Source of the DNA: Desulfovermiculus sp041686195
Lineage (GTDB): Bacteria > Desulfobacterota > Desulfovibrionia > Desulfovibrionales > Desulfothermaceae
Assembly: GCA_041686195.1 (NCBI GenBank)
Contig: JAWLEI010000060.1
Coordinates: 1-19,553 of the forward strand
Direction of reading: 5' to 3'
Length of the DNA stretch: 19,553 nt
Below, piece by piece: positions 8,890 to 16,595 of this stretch (position 1 is the first letter of the stretch; the number at the start of each line of letters is the position of its first letter). Made by a program: the position numbers and the translations under genes. The notes under the pieces are model-generated. The model worked only from the letters and a program-made list of their open reading frames with translations, did no database searches and was not told where the DNA came from.

Positions 8890-9720
8890 ATGCGCATGCT
8901 GCCTGACCAAGAAACCTTGCACGCAGTAAGATCCAAGCTCCCAATACAGAATGCGCCGCGAATAGCTGTTGTGCTGGGAACAGGATTGGGCAAATGGGGT
9001 GACAGCCTGGAGGATACCGACTTCGTGCCTTATACGCAAGTACCCGGCTTTCCGCAATCAACAGTGCAAAGCCATGCCGGCCACATTATGCTGGGCCGCA
9101 AGTCTTCCGCACCGATCCTGGTTTTGCAGGGCAGATTCCATGTCTATGAGGGCTATACTGCTTCCGAGGCCTGCACAGGCGTCCGTCTGGCAGCCCTGCT
9201 GGGTGCGAAAAATTTGATCCTAACCAATGCCGCCGGTGCGATCAATCCTCTTTTTGAAACCGGAAAGATCATGCTCATCTCGGATCAGATGAACATGACC
9301 GGCCACAACCCCTTGCTCGGCCCCAACAACGACCAATGGGGACCGCGTTTTCCTGACATGAGCCAGGTCTACTCCCCGGCCCTGCAAGACATAGCTCTAC
9401 AGTGCGCCCGCGACATTGGACTGGGCCTGGAGCGTGGAGTCTATGTCGGAGTACAGGGCCCCAGCCTGGAAACCCCTGCTGAGACCAGGGCTTACCGCCT
9501 CATGGGCGGAGACGCCATCGGCATGTCCACGGTCCTGGAGGCCATTGCCGCCAAACACATGGGGCTGAACATTCTTGGACTCTCCTGCCTGACCAACAAA
9601 AATCTGCCCGACTGCATGCAGGAGACATCAGTGGAAGAAATAATCGCCAGAGCCGAAGCTACCGGCCGCGATCTCGGTCGCCTTCTGGACGCAGTCATCC
9701 CCCGGCTGGAGGAGGAATGA
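8890..9720 (+). CDS. punA: Purine nucleoside phosphorylase (trimeric, PNP/MTAP family)
   Basis: It splits purine nucleosides with phosphate to free base and (deoxy)ribose 1-phosphate, for salvage. The 276-aa protein matches the low-molecular-mass trimeric class: VVLGTGLGKWGDSL near the N-terminus, GHIMLGR with the following LQGRFHVYEGY, LTNAAGAINP with MLISDQMNMTGHNPLLGPN, GVYVGVQGPSLETPAE, and GMSTVLEAIAAKHMG with a later SCLTNKN. The substrate-pocket asparagine is plausibly the N of LTNKN. The stop codon is followed at once by GGTTTCAG, the apparent edge of the intergenic repeat family. It could also be classed as xanthosine or methylthioadenosine phosphorylase, but the motifs fit PNP best. 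The gene symbol is by family. Confidence 0.92.
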   Translation: MRMLPDQETLHAVRSKLPIQNAPRIAVVLGTGLGKWGDSLEDTDFVPYTQVPGFPQSTVQSHAGHIMLGRKSSAPILVLQGRFHVYEGYTASEACTGVRLAALLGAKNLILTNAAGAINPLFETGKIMLISDQMNMTGHNPLLGPNNDQWGPRFPDMSQVYSPALQDIALQCARDIGLGLERGVYVGVQGPSLETPAETRAYRLMGGDAIGMSTVLEAIAAKHMGLNILGLSCLTNKNLPDCMQETSVEEIIARAEATGRDLGRLLDAVIPRLEEE

Positions 9721-9726
9721 GGTTTC

Positions 9727-9812
9727 AGGTGTCAGCTTTGCCTCCGGCAAATCTGACAAATCTTTTGCCCCAAAGCGGGCAAAAAAAGAAATTTGCCGAG
9801 TTGATCAATAAG
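9727..9812 (+). repeat. Module A of the intergenic repeat family, copy near 9.75 kb
   Basis: Two hairpins in a row: TTTGCC/GGCAAA near 9738-9750, and TTTTGCCC (9763-9770) / GGGCAAAA (9777-9784). Bases 9763-9798 match 18763-18798 at 35 of 36 positions. The module starts just after the punA stop and ends in GTTGATCA, a boundary sequence seen again elsewhere in the window. It is one of several repeat parts in the gene-free stretch 9721-10250. Confidence 0.8.
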
Positions 9813-9901
9813 ATGGCCGGAGCCATAAGAAGAAGACGTTCTCAGGGAGGTCCCTGGAAACGAAGAAAAGAATAAACATCAATGAATCTCAGGCTGATAT
9901 A

Positions 9902-10105
9902 CTCGTATGAAACGAGAATTTACTCCGAAGAGGGCCTGCCCTTGAGGGCAAGGGCGGCCAACTTGCGAGTCGGGCTTTCCCGGTAGGNNNNNNNNNNNNN
10001 NNNNNNNNNNNNNNNNNNNNNNNNNNNNNNNNNNNNNNNNNNNNNNNNNNNNNNNNNNNNNNNNNNNNNNNNNNNNNNNNNNNNNNNGGCCAGCGGCGGC
10101 GCTGA
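9902..10105 (+). repeat. Composite intergenic repeat, copy 2 (modules B and C, interrupted by gap 3)
   Basis: CTCGTATGAAAC and the next 19 bases (9902-9932) match the reverse complement of 18706-18735 with one indel. Module B at 9933-9959 is a perfect 27-bp reverse-complement copy of 18679-18705 and holds hairpin GCCCTTG/CAAGGGC. The left flank of gap 3 ends in GTAGG (9983-9987), the first bases of module C. The right flank (10088-10105) resumes with the end of module C, as at 8115-8132. Confidence 0.8.
9988..10087. other. Assembly gap 3 (100 N) inside a repeat
   Basis: Exactly 100 N. Both flanks belong to module C of the repeat family, so the gap lies within a repeat copy rather than in a gene. 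No gene is visible on either side between 9721 and 10250. Confidence 0.99.
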
Positions 10106-10146
10106 TCCCGCCAAAGGCGGGACTGAACACAGGTTTCTGTTCCTGC

Positions 10147-10173
10147 TTGACTTTGCCCAAGTCTTGTTACACT
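10147..10173 (+). promoter_or_regulatory. Candidate promoter of the ileS operon
   Basis: TTGACT (10147-10152) is followed after 15 bp by an extended -10, TG-T-TACACT (10165-10173). The spacer is short, but the TG extension compensates. It lies about 75 bases upstream of the ileS start and just beyond the repeat. No T-box leader is visible. Confidence 0.35.
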
Positions 10174-10250
10174 TTTTTGCTTCTTCAGCCCGAAAACAAA
10201 GAATGTTCAAAGAGCGAAACAACCCGACCAATAAAGGTGGATATACCCCT

Positions 10251-13079
10251 ATGACCGACTACAAAAAGACCTTGAATCTGCCTCAGACATCTTTTCCCAT
10301 GCGGGCCAGCCTGCCGAAGAAAGAACCGGAAATGATTCAATTCTGGGAGCAGAACCGGGCTTATGAACGAATGGTCCAGGTCCGGGAAGGACAGGAGGGA
10401 TTTGTTCTCCATGACGGCCCCCCCTATGCCAACGGGCACATCCACCTGGGAACAGCCATGAACAAGATTTTAAAGGACATCATTGTCAAATCCCAGAACC
10501 TGACCGGCAGGCAGGCCCAATACGTGCCTGGCTGGGATTGTCATGGTCTGCCCATCGAACTCAAGGTGGAGCAGGAACTAGGGCAGGCCAAAAAAGAGCT
10601 GTCCACCCTGGAGATTCGGAAAAGCTGCCGCAAGTACGCCCTGAAATATCTTGATATCCAGCGAAACGAGTTCAAGCGCCTGGGGGTCCTGGGGACCTGG
10701 GATCAGCCCTACCTGACCATGGATCCAGCCTACGAAGCGGCCACAGCCGGGGAATTATGCACCTTCATGCGCCGGGGATCCGTGGTCCGCAACAAAAAAC
10801 CCATTCACTGGTGCCCTTCCTGTGAAACAGCCCTGGCTGAGGCAGAGGTTGAGTATGCGGACAAAACCTCTCCGTCCATTTATGTCCGCTTCCCCCTGAC
10901 CGATCCGGACCTTACGCAGCGTTTGCCGCAACTGGCCGGGAAGCAGGCATTTGCAGTCATTTGGACCACCACCCCCTGGACCGTTCCCAACAACATGGCC
11001 GTGGCCCTGCATCCGGAATATGCATATGTCCTGGTTCAGGAAAAGGACGAGGTATACATTCTTGCTGAGAAGCTGTGGCAGGAGTGCGCACAAAAGTTCG
11101 GATGGGAAAGCCCGCACATCCTGGGCACCGTCATGGGCCGGGACCTGGAAGGCCTGGTGGCTGAACACCCCATATACGGCCGCCCCTCACCTCTGGTTCT
11201 GGCCGAGTACGTCACCCTGGAAACCGGGACCGGTTGCGTGCACACGGCCCCGGGGCATGGACAGGAGGATTACGAAACCGGCCTTCGCTATGGGCTGGAA
11301 ATCCACGCCCCCCTTGACGATCAGGGACGATTCCTGCCCAGTGTGGAATTTTTCGCCGGTCAAACCGTATTTGAAGCCAATCCCAAGGTCATAGACAAGC
11401 TCTCCGAGCTGGGAGCCCTTCTGGCCCATGAGAAGATCACCCACGCCTACCCCCACTGCTGGAGGTGCAAGAAACCGGTCATCTTCCGGGCCACGACCCA
11501 GTGGTTCATCTCCATGCAGCACAACAACTTGCGGGACAAGACAGTACAGGCCATTGATCGGGATGTGCGCTGGATCCCCAGCTGGGGCCAGCTTCGCATC
11601 CGGAATATGATCGCTCACCGCCCGGATTGGTGCATCTCCAGGCAACGCTCCTGGGGGGTGCCTATTATCGCCCTGTTGTGCGCCGACTGTGGACAGGCCT
11701 ATTTTGATCCGGACTGGGTGAAGGATATCGTGGACCGTTTTGCCTCCCATCCGCACGGGGCAGACTACTGGTTCGAGGCTCCGCTTGCAGAGATCGTTCC
11801 CCAGGGCCTCCAGTGTCCTGCGTGCTGCGGACAGAACTGGGAAAAGGAAACTGATATCCTGGATGTCTGGTTCGATTCCGGAACCAGTTATGCCGCAGTG
11901 CTGGAAAAACGTGAAGAATGCTCATTTCCAGCCGATATGTATCTGGAAGGCTCGGATCAGCACCGGGGGTGGTTTCACAGCTCCCTTTTGGCCTCTGTAG
12001 GCACCCGGGACATCCCTCCCTACCGCAGCGTGCTCACCCATGGGTTTGTGGTTGATGGACAGGGCAAAAAGATGTCCAAATCCATTGGCAATGTCATCGC
12101 CCCTCAAGACATTATGGATCGCTATGGGGCGGAGATCCTGCGCATGTGGGTGGCCTCGGAAAACTACCAGGAGGATCTGCGCATTTCCGAGACCATTCTC
12201 AAGCAGCTGGTGGACAATTACCGCCGCATTCGCAATACATGCCGATTCCTGCTCGGCAATCTGCACGATTTTGATCCTCAACAGAATGCAGTCTCCAGCC
12301 AGGACCTTTTTCCGCTGGACCGCTATGTGCTGGACCTGGCCCGGGAACGTCATGCCCGCATCACCCGTGCCTATCACCATTATGAGCTGCACAAGGTGTT
12401 TCACAGCCTGCATACTCTGTGCGCCACTGATTTGAGCGCCTTTTATCTGGATGTTCTCAAGGATCGGCTGTATGTCAACGCACCGGAAAGCCTGGAACGC
12501 CGTTCGGCCCAAACCGCCCTGCACACCCTGCTCTGCCTCCTGCTCTGGGATATGGCCCCTATCTTGAGCTTCACGGCTGAGGAGGCATACCAGTACCTGC
12601 CCGGGGCGGACCTGGATTCCTATCCAACCATTTTCACCTATCCGTTTGCCTTGCCGGACCAACCGTTTATGTCCAAGAGGGAACGTGAGACCTGGGACCG
12701 GCTGCTCACAGTGCGGGCCGAAGTCACCCGGGCCATTGAGCCGGAGCGCAAAAGCGGCAACATCGGACACTCCCTGGATGTCAGCCTGTATCTGTATGCA
12801 CAGGGAGACCTGCTTTCTGAACTGGAGGCCAACCGGTCTTTTTTGCAAGAGCTGTTTATTGTCTCCGGGGTGCATGTCCAGAAGGCAGAGGCAGCACCCG
12901 AAGAAACCTTTGTCAGTCAAGAGCTTCCAGGTCTGAAGATTGGTGTGCACCGGGCAAAAGGAGACAAGTGCGCCCGGTGCTGGACATACAGTCAGGACCT
13001 GGGTCATGATGACCAGCATCTGGACATATGTCCCCGCTGCAGCCAGGTCATGCACGTCCTGCAGGCAGCAGCAAAGTAA
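10251..13079 (+). CDS. ileS: Isoleucyl-tRNA synthetase
   Basis: A class I aminoacyl-tRNA synthetase of 942 aa that charges tRNA-Ile with isoleucine. The HIGH-type motif is GHIHLG at 62-67 in PPYANGHIHLG. The editing (CP1) domain includes WTTTPWTVPNNMA and later GTGCVHTAPGHGQEDY. WFHSSLL precedes the KMSKS loop at 607-611. The C-terminal zinc finger is C907-x2-C910 and C927-x2-C930, typical of bacterial type IleRS. I chose ATG 10251, which begins MTDYKKTLNLPQT as in the family and has AAAGGTGG 10 bases upstream, rather than the longer open frame to 10164. lspA follows 16 bp later. ileS-lspA adjacency is widespread in bacteria. Confidence 0.98.
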   Translation: MTDYKKTLNLPQTSFPMRASLPKKEPEMIQFWEQNRAYERMVQVREGQEGFVLHDGPPYANGHIHLGTAMNKILKDIIVKSQNLTGRQAQYVPGWDCHGLPIELKVEQELGQAKKELSTLEIRKSCRKYALKYLDIQRNEFKRLGVLGTWDQPYLTMDPAYEAATAGELCTFMRRGSVVRNKKPIHWCPSCETALAEAEVEYADKTSPSIYVRFPLTDPDLTQRLPQLAGKQAFAVIWTTTPWTVPNNMAVALHPEYAYVLVQEKDEVYILAEKLWQECAQKFGWESPHILGTVMGRDLEGLVAEHPIYGRPSPLVLAEYVTLETGTGCVHTAPGHGQEDYETGLRYGLEIHAPLDDQGRFLPSVEFFAGQTVFEANPKVIDKLSELGALLAHEKITHAYPHCWRCKKPVIFRATTQWFISMQHNNLRDKTVQAIDRDVRWIPSWGQLRIRNMIAHRPDWCISRQRSWGVPIIALLCADCGQAYFDPDWVKDIVDRFASHPHGADYWFEAPLAEIVPQGLQCPACCGQNWEKETDILDVWFDSGTSYAAVLEKREECSFPADMYLEGSDQHRGWFHSSLLASVGTRDIPPYRSVLTHGFVVDGQGKKMSKSIGNVIAPQDIMDRYGAEILRMWVASENYQEDLRISETILKQLVDNYRRIRNTCRFLLGNLHDFDPQQNAVSSQDLFPLDRYVLDLARERHARITRAYHHYELHKVFHSLHTLCATDLSAFYLDVLKDRLYVNAPESLERRSAQTALHTLLCLLLWDMAPILSFTAEEAYQYLPGADLDSYPTIFTYPFALPDQPFMSKRERETWDRLLTVRAEVTRAIEPERKSGNIGHSLDVSLYLYAQGDLLSELEANRSFLQELFIVSGVHVQKAEAAPEETFVSQELPGLKIGVHRAKGDKCARCWTYSQDLGHDDQHLDICPRCSQVMHVLQAAAK

Positions 13080-13095
13080 TCCGGACTGATATTTT

Positions 13096-13605
13096 ATGCA
13101 CCACTCTGGACTGAGCAGCCTTCAATTCAAGCCCCTGGCCTTAGCCGCAGGAATTATTCTTGCAGATCAAGTAACCAAGGCCTTGGTTCGTGCCTATCTT
13201 CCGTTTATGGGAGTGCAGTCCATCGTGCCCGGATTCATGAACCTGGTCCATGTCCAGAACCGGGGAGCGGCCTTTGGCTTCCTGAGTCAAAACCAGGGCC
13301 TGTGGCAACCCTTGTTTTTTATTGTCATCACCATAGCTGCAATAGCAATAATCTTCTCACTTATGTACTCTGGGCATCGCCGGGATAAAATATTTCAATT
13401 CAGCCTTGGAGCTATCCTGGGAGGCGCTATAGGGAACCTGATTGACCGGGTCTTGTACGGCCAGGTTACCGATTTCATCGATCTGTATATTGGGCACTTG
13501 CATTGGCCTGCTTTTAATGTATCCGATATGGCCATTACCACTGGAGCCCTCCTTCTGCTCATTGCCGTATACCGAAAAGGACGTCATGCATCCAGTTCTG
13601 ATTAA
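13096..13605 (+). CDS. lspA: Lipoprotein signal peptidase (signal peptidase II)
   Basis: An inner-membrane aspartic protease of 169 aa that removes the signal peptide from lipidated prolipoproteins. Four membrane segments are evident. The conserved boxes are present: LADQVTKALVRAYLP near the N-terminus, VHVQNRGAAFGFL, GNLIDRV with catalytic D117, and FNVSDMAI with catalytic D144. Length is normal. It begins 16 bp after ileS without a strong Shine-Dalgarno, which suggests co-translation. Its last 20 bp overlap the start of lgt, the enzyme acting just before it in the same pathway. Confidence 0.97.
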   Translation: MHHSGLSSLQFKPLALAAGIILADQVTKALVRAYLPFMGVQSIVPGFMNLVHVQNRGAAFGFLSQNQGLWQPLFFIVITIAAIAIIFSLMYSGHRRDKIFQFSLGAILGGAIGNLIDRVLYGQVTDFIDLYIGHLHWPAFNVSDMAITTGALLLLIAVYRKGRHASSSD

Positions 13606-14344
13606 TATTGGTCCCTTGACCATTCATAGTTATGGATTCTTTATTGCCGCCGCATTTCTCCTGGGCATGTGGATAACCATGCGTGAGGCCCCACGATATG
13701 GCCTCAACCGGCACTTTGTGCCTGACCTGGCCTTCTATCTTATAGTCAGCGCCATTGTCGGCTCTCGAATCCTTTACGTTCTCCTTGATCCCAAGCCTTT
13801 CCTGGCCGATCCGCTGCTCATTTTTCAATTCTGGAAAGGGGGACTTGTCTTTGTAGGCGGGGTAGTGGCCGCTGTTGCCACAGCCTGGGTAGTCATCCGC
13901 ATCAAGCAGGAACCTTTCTGGAAGTGGGCGGATGCCTTTGCTCCCGGCATTGCCGGAGGTCAATTTCTGGGCCGGATCGGCTGCTTTATGGCCGGTTGCT
14001 GCTATGGAAAGCCCACCGGCCTGCCCTGGGCGGTGACTTTTTCCCATCCCCAGTCCCTTGCGCCCTTGCATATCCCCCTGCACCCGACCCAGATCTATCA
14101 TTCCCTGGCCGGACTCATCACCTGTATTGTGCTGTTGCTCTTACGTTCCAGATTGCCAGGATCTGGGCAGCGTTTTGGCCTCTTCTTGATTCTGTTCTCC
14201 TTCTTTCGGTTTAGCATCGAATTCTTCCGCGGCGATTTCCGGGGAGCCCTTGGTCCGTTCAGCCTGACCCAGGCCGTGGCTGGTCTTATTTTCTGCCTCG
14301 GCCTGGCCTTGTTTTATGCAAAAGGACGAATACGCCATGCTTGA
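13586..14344 (+). CDS. lgt: Prolipoprotein diacylglyceryl transferase
   Basis: A 252-aa multi-pass inner-membrane enzyme that transfers diacylglycerol from phosphatidylglycerol to the lipobox cysteine of prolipoproteins, the first maturation step. Family features are the N-terminal IHSYGFFIAAAFLLG, GGLVFVGGVVAA, the signature GQFLGRIGCFMAGCCYG, HPTQIYHSLAG, and a C-terminal RFSIEFFRGD. The signature carries three cysteines where E. coli Lgt has none; such cysteine-rich variants exist in other lineages. I chose ATG 13586, with AAAAGG 5 bases upstream. This overlaps lspA by 20 bp, and an open extension to 13442 lies wholly inside lspA. Its stop overlaps the start of the next gene, pointing to tight coupling. 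Confidence 0.96.
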   Translation: MHPVLINIGPLTIHSYGFFIAAAFLLGMWITMREAPRYGLNRHFVPDLAFYLIVSAIVGSRILYVLLDPKPFLADPLLIFQFWKGGLVFVGGVVAAVATAWVVIRIKQEPFWKWADAFAPGIAGGQFLGRIGCFMAGCCYGKPTGLPWAVTFSHPQSLAPLHIPLHPTQIYHSLAGLITCIVLLLLRSRLPGSGQRFGLFLILFSFFRFSIEFFRGDFRGALGPFSLTQAVAGLIFCLGLALFYAKGRIRHA

Positions 14345-14552
14345 ACTTTCCACCCCCATGCTCATTCTGCTCCTCCTGGCTTTTCTGTTGCCAATAACCC
14401 CCAATCTCTGGGCCATCTGGCACATATTTCACTGTGAATACCCAAGCCAGGGAGAAAAAATGGGCTGGCTCTTTGCAGCCATGTTCCTGCCTGTTCTCGG
14501 CGGGCTGGCCTACTGCTTGTGGGGGAGAAAACGGGGCCTAAAGGCACTGTAA
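14337..14552 (+). CDS. Small membrane protein with PLDNc (phospholipase D nuclease N-terminal) domain
   Basis: A 71-aa protein with two membrane segments, roughly residues 5-28 and 44-62, around a short polar loop. The second segment reads MFLPVLGGLAYCLWGRKRG, the usual close of the PLDNc_N family, which forms the membrane anchor of cardiolipin synthases but also occurs alone, as here. No catalytic HKD motif is present, so it is not itself a phospholipase. AAAGGA stands 10 bases upstream of ATG 14337, and the start overlaps the lgt stop by 8 bases. Its role is unknown. The setting suggests membrane lipid or lipoprotein biology. Confidence 0.8.
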   Translation: MLELSTPMLILLLLAFLLPITPNLWAIWHIFHCEYPSQGEKMGWLFAAMFLPVLGGLAYCLWGRKRGLKAL

Positions 14553-14618
14553 CCCACAATCCCGGGTGAGAACAGAAATTTTGTCAGATGTTATATCCGT
14601 TTATTCATGAGGTGTCAT

Positions 14619-15491
14619 ATGTTGCGTTTTTTACTCTCCATAAGCCTGCTGTTTACACTGGCCGGTTGCGTGACCATGGCTGATTTTCAAGACCTGCAAA
14701 ACAGGGTCAACACCCTGGAGCGCAGCCAGAAGCAAACAATTCAAAAAAATCAGTCCAAGATCCAGGATCTGGAAAAGCAGTTTACTGCTCTTCAGGAAGA
14801 TACTTCCCATCTGGTCTCCAACCGGACAGAAAGCATGCGCTCCCATCAGGCCAACCTGTGGTCTGAATTTGAAAATATGCGGGTGGATGTCGCCACTTTG
14901 CAAGGCAAGATGGAACAAGTGCAGTATAATGTGAACCAGCTCCAGTCCCAATCCACGAATCAAACCCAAACCCTGTCCGAGCTTGAAGAGCAGGTTCAGC
15001 GCCTGGATAAGCAATTGGACCTGGCTGGTTCTCAACTCGGCCTGGATCTGGAAGATGGAAAAGAAATTTCATCCTCAAAATCCAGGGAAACCCAAGATGA
15101 CCAGGACTCTGAGTCTGCATCGACCCCCCAAATGCTGTATGAAAAGGCCCTCAACTCTTTTCACAATCGGGAATATGATCAGGCCAAAGAGCTGTGGGCC
15201 GAGTTTACCAGCCAGTTTCCAGAACATGACATGGTGCCCAACGCCTATTTCTGGCAGGGTGAATGCTCGTTCCAAATGGAAAATTATGCCCAGGCAGTGC
15301 TTTTGTACGACGAAGTGATCAACAAGTATCAAGAAAGCGGCAAGTATCCATCCGCCTTGCTCAAGCAGGGCTTAGCCCTGTATGCCCTGGACAAAAAAAA
15401 GGCCGGGCGTATTCGCCTGCAGCAACTTATCAAGTCCCATGCGGATACAGCAGAGGCCAAGCGGGCCAAAACATTTCTGGACCAGCAATAA
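14619..15491 (+). CDS. CpoB/YbgF-like lipoprotein with coiled coil and TPR repeats
   Basis: A 290-aa precursor. The signal peptide ends in the lipobox LAGC with C17 as the lipidated cysteine, so it should pass through Lgt and LspA. Residues about 20-150 are a heptad-rich, glutamine-rich coiled coil. The C-terminal 110 residues are TPR-like: YEKALNSFHNREYDQA, AYFWQGECSFQMENYAQA and ALLKQGLALYALDKKKAG. This layout matches YbgF/CpoB, a periplasmic partner of the Tol-Pal system, though here it is lipid-anchored and no tol or pal genes are in view. I chose ATG 14619, preceded by GAGGTG, over an in-frame ATG 12 bases upstream. Its TAA overlaps the next ATG by one base. Confidence 0.85.
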   Translation: MLRFLLSISLLFTLAGCVTMADFQDLQNRVNTLERSQKQTIQKNQSKIQDLEKQFTALQEDTSHLVSNRTESMRSHQANLWSEFENMRVDVATLQGKMEQVQYNVNQLQSQSTNQTQTLSELEEQVQRLDKQLDLAGSQLGLDLEDGKEISSSKSRETQDDQDSESASTPQMLYEKALNSFHNREYDQAKELWAEFTSQFPEHDMVPNAYFWQGECSFQMENYAQAVLLYDEVINKYQESGKYPSALLKQGLALYALDKKKAGRIRLQQLIKSHADTAEAKRAKTFLDQQ

Positions 15492-16270
15492 TGGTCCTGG
15501 GACAAACAGGGCATATACCTATGACCGCACAGGACAATTCCGGCTTTGAGGCTTTTTTGTCCACCCGCTGGCAGGAAGCAGTTCACGCGGCCCTGGCCCG
15601 CAATGCCGGGGAGCTCGTTGCCGGTTTGGTGCACAATCTTCACAACTATGCCCATACCTTTTCCATGCAGATGGAAATGTGGAACTATGCCCTGCAGCGC
15701 AATCCAAGTGCTTCGATTTCCTCTCAACAACGCTCCCTGCAACGTATGACCGCGTTGAGTTCAGATTTTACCCACGAATGCTCTGTCCTGGGCGACAGGA
15801 CCTTTTATACCGGGTTGGAACCCACCTCCATTCAGCTCTCCTCTGCCCTGCATTGGCTGGAAAGCTTTTGGAGGCACAATCTCTTTTTTAAGCATCATGT
15901 CCAGCTGGATATACACATGGGAGTACAGGCCCTAACGCATTTAACAATTCGGCCGGGAATGCTCATCTATGGGCTGGAAGAGGGAATAAAGAATGGGGTG
16001 GAATCCCTGACCGGCACTATGGAGGGCCAAAAGGTCTTTCATTTTGACCTGGAGGTAACTGCAAGCAGTTCCTTTTTAAGCTTTATCCTTCGCTCTCCTA
16101 CCGCTTTGGATCAGTCCATTGATCCCTGGCAGGCGGGAACAAGCACCAAGGAGGGCCATTTTGGCCTGGGGCTGCCCCTGCTTCAAATCGGTTGCCAGAA
16201 AATGGGCTGGAACTGTCAATTACATGGAGATGATCGAAGCACCAGTCTGCATCTTGCTCTTCCTGTCTGA
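15491..16270 (+). CDS. Atypical histidine-kinase-like protein (degenerate HATPase)
   Basis: A 259-aa soluble protein with no signal or membrane segment. Residues 41-60 read like a kinase H-box (AGLVHNLHNYAHTF) with H48, but the acidic residue normally following the histidine is N49. An N-box-like LEEGIKNGVESL carries N168. A G2-type box TSTKEGHFGLGL (residues 217-228) closes the domain. Between them the DxGxG G1 box is not recognisable; the matching region reads ILRSPTALDQSID. It may be a pseudokinase, a scaffold or a phosphotransfer-like protein. ATG 15491 overlaps the upstream stop (TAATG); an in-frame ATG at 15521 is the alternative. No response regulator lies nearby. I am confident it is a gene, less so of activity. 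Confidence 0.65.
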   Translation: MVLGQTGHIPMTAQDNSGFEAFLSTRWQEAVHAALARNAGELVAGLVHNLHNYAHTFSMQMEMWNYALQRNPSASISSQQRSLQRMTALSSDFTHECSVLGDRTFYTGLEPTSIQLSSALHWLESFWRHNLFFKHHVQLDIHMGVQALTHLTIRPGMLIYGLEEGIKNGVESLTGTMEGQKVFHFDLEVTASSSFLSFILRSPTALDQSIDPWQAGTSTKEGHFGLGLPLLQIGCQKMGWNCQLHGDDRSTSLHLALPV

Positions 16271-16337
16271 TCTGCGCATAGCACGTACTTGACACGAGGA
16301 ATATGAAAATGAAAAAGTAATGTCCTGGAATGATTGC

Positions 16338-16526
16338 ACCCTCCCCTGTCCCCTCCCTGGAAAGCTGCGCAAAGCCGCAGCAGGGAGGGGAATCAGATAG
16401 TCAAGCTTATCAGCACAGTCGTTGTCTAGAGCGCCAAAACCTTTCGGAGACAAAAGCCCTTGGATTTTTAGCATGAGCAGTCGGTTAAGGTTCCCCGCCC
16501 TGGGCAGGGCGGGGACAGGGGCGGGT
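16338..16526. repeat. 189-bp element with palindromic ends between convergent genes
   Basis: The 22-bp ends 16338-16359 and 16505-16526 are inverted copies with 2 mismatches. Each end also forms its own hairpin: CCCCTCCCT/AGGGAGGGG (16350-16358/16382-16390) with inner stem GCTGCG/CGCAGC (16364-16369/16376-16381), and the perfect CCCCGCCCTG/CAGGGCGGGG (16493-16502/16505-16514). No T-tract follows either hairpin. The interior has no coding capacity. With short plain flanks it fills the 325-bp gap between the kinase-like gene and uvrC. Confidence 0.75.
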
Positions 16527-16595
16527 CGTCATAGTGACAAATTCCTTATCTCCCGGTGTCCAGTGTGTATAAAGACCAGTTCACTATTGGGTGGA

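Noticed and set aside
9813..9875. 20-codon highly basic frame (starts MAGAIRRRRS)
   Set aside because: It is very short, has no ribosome-binding site, and lies at the edge of a repeat. Nothing supports translation.
9721..10130. Possible CRISPR array in the repeat-rich intergenic DNA
   Set aside because: The repeats are palindromic modules of different lengths and orientations, with no regularly spaced identical units.
10106..10250. Possible T-box or other amino-acid riboswitch upstream of ileS
   Set aside because: No T-box sequence or specifier-loop layout could be found. Only a short hairpin (TCCCGCC/GGCGGGA, 10106-10122) typical of the local repeats is present.
11922..13055. 377-aa minus-strand open frame
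   Set aside because: It lies entirely within ileS, has no recognisable domain, and is a GC-rich shadow of that gene. The same holds for 5758-6378 within the helicase.
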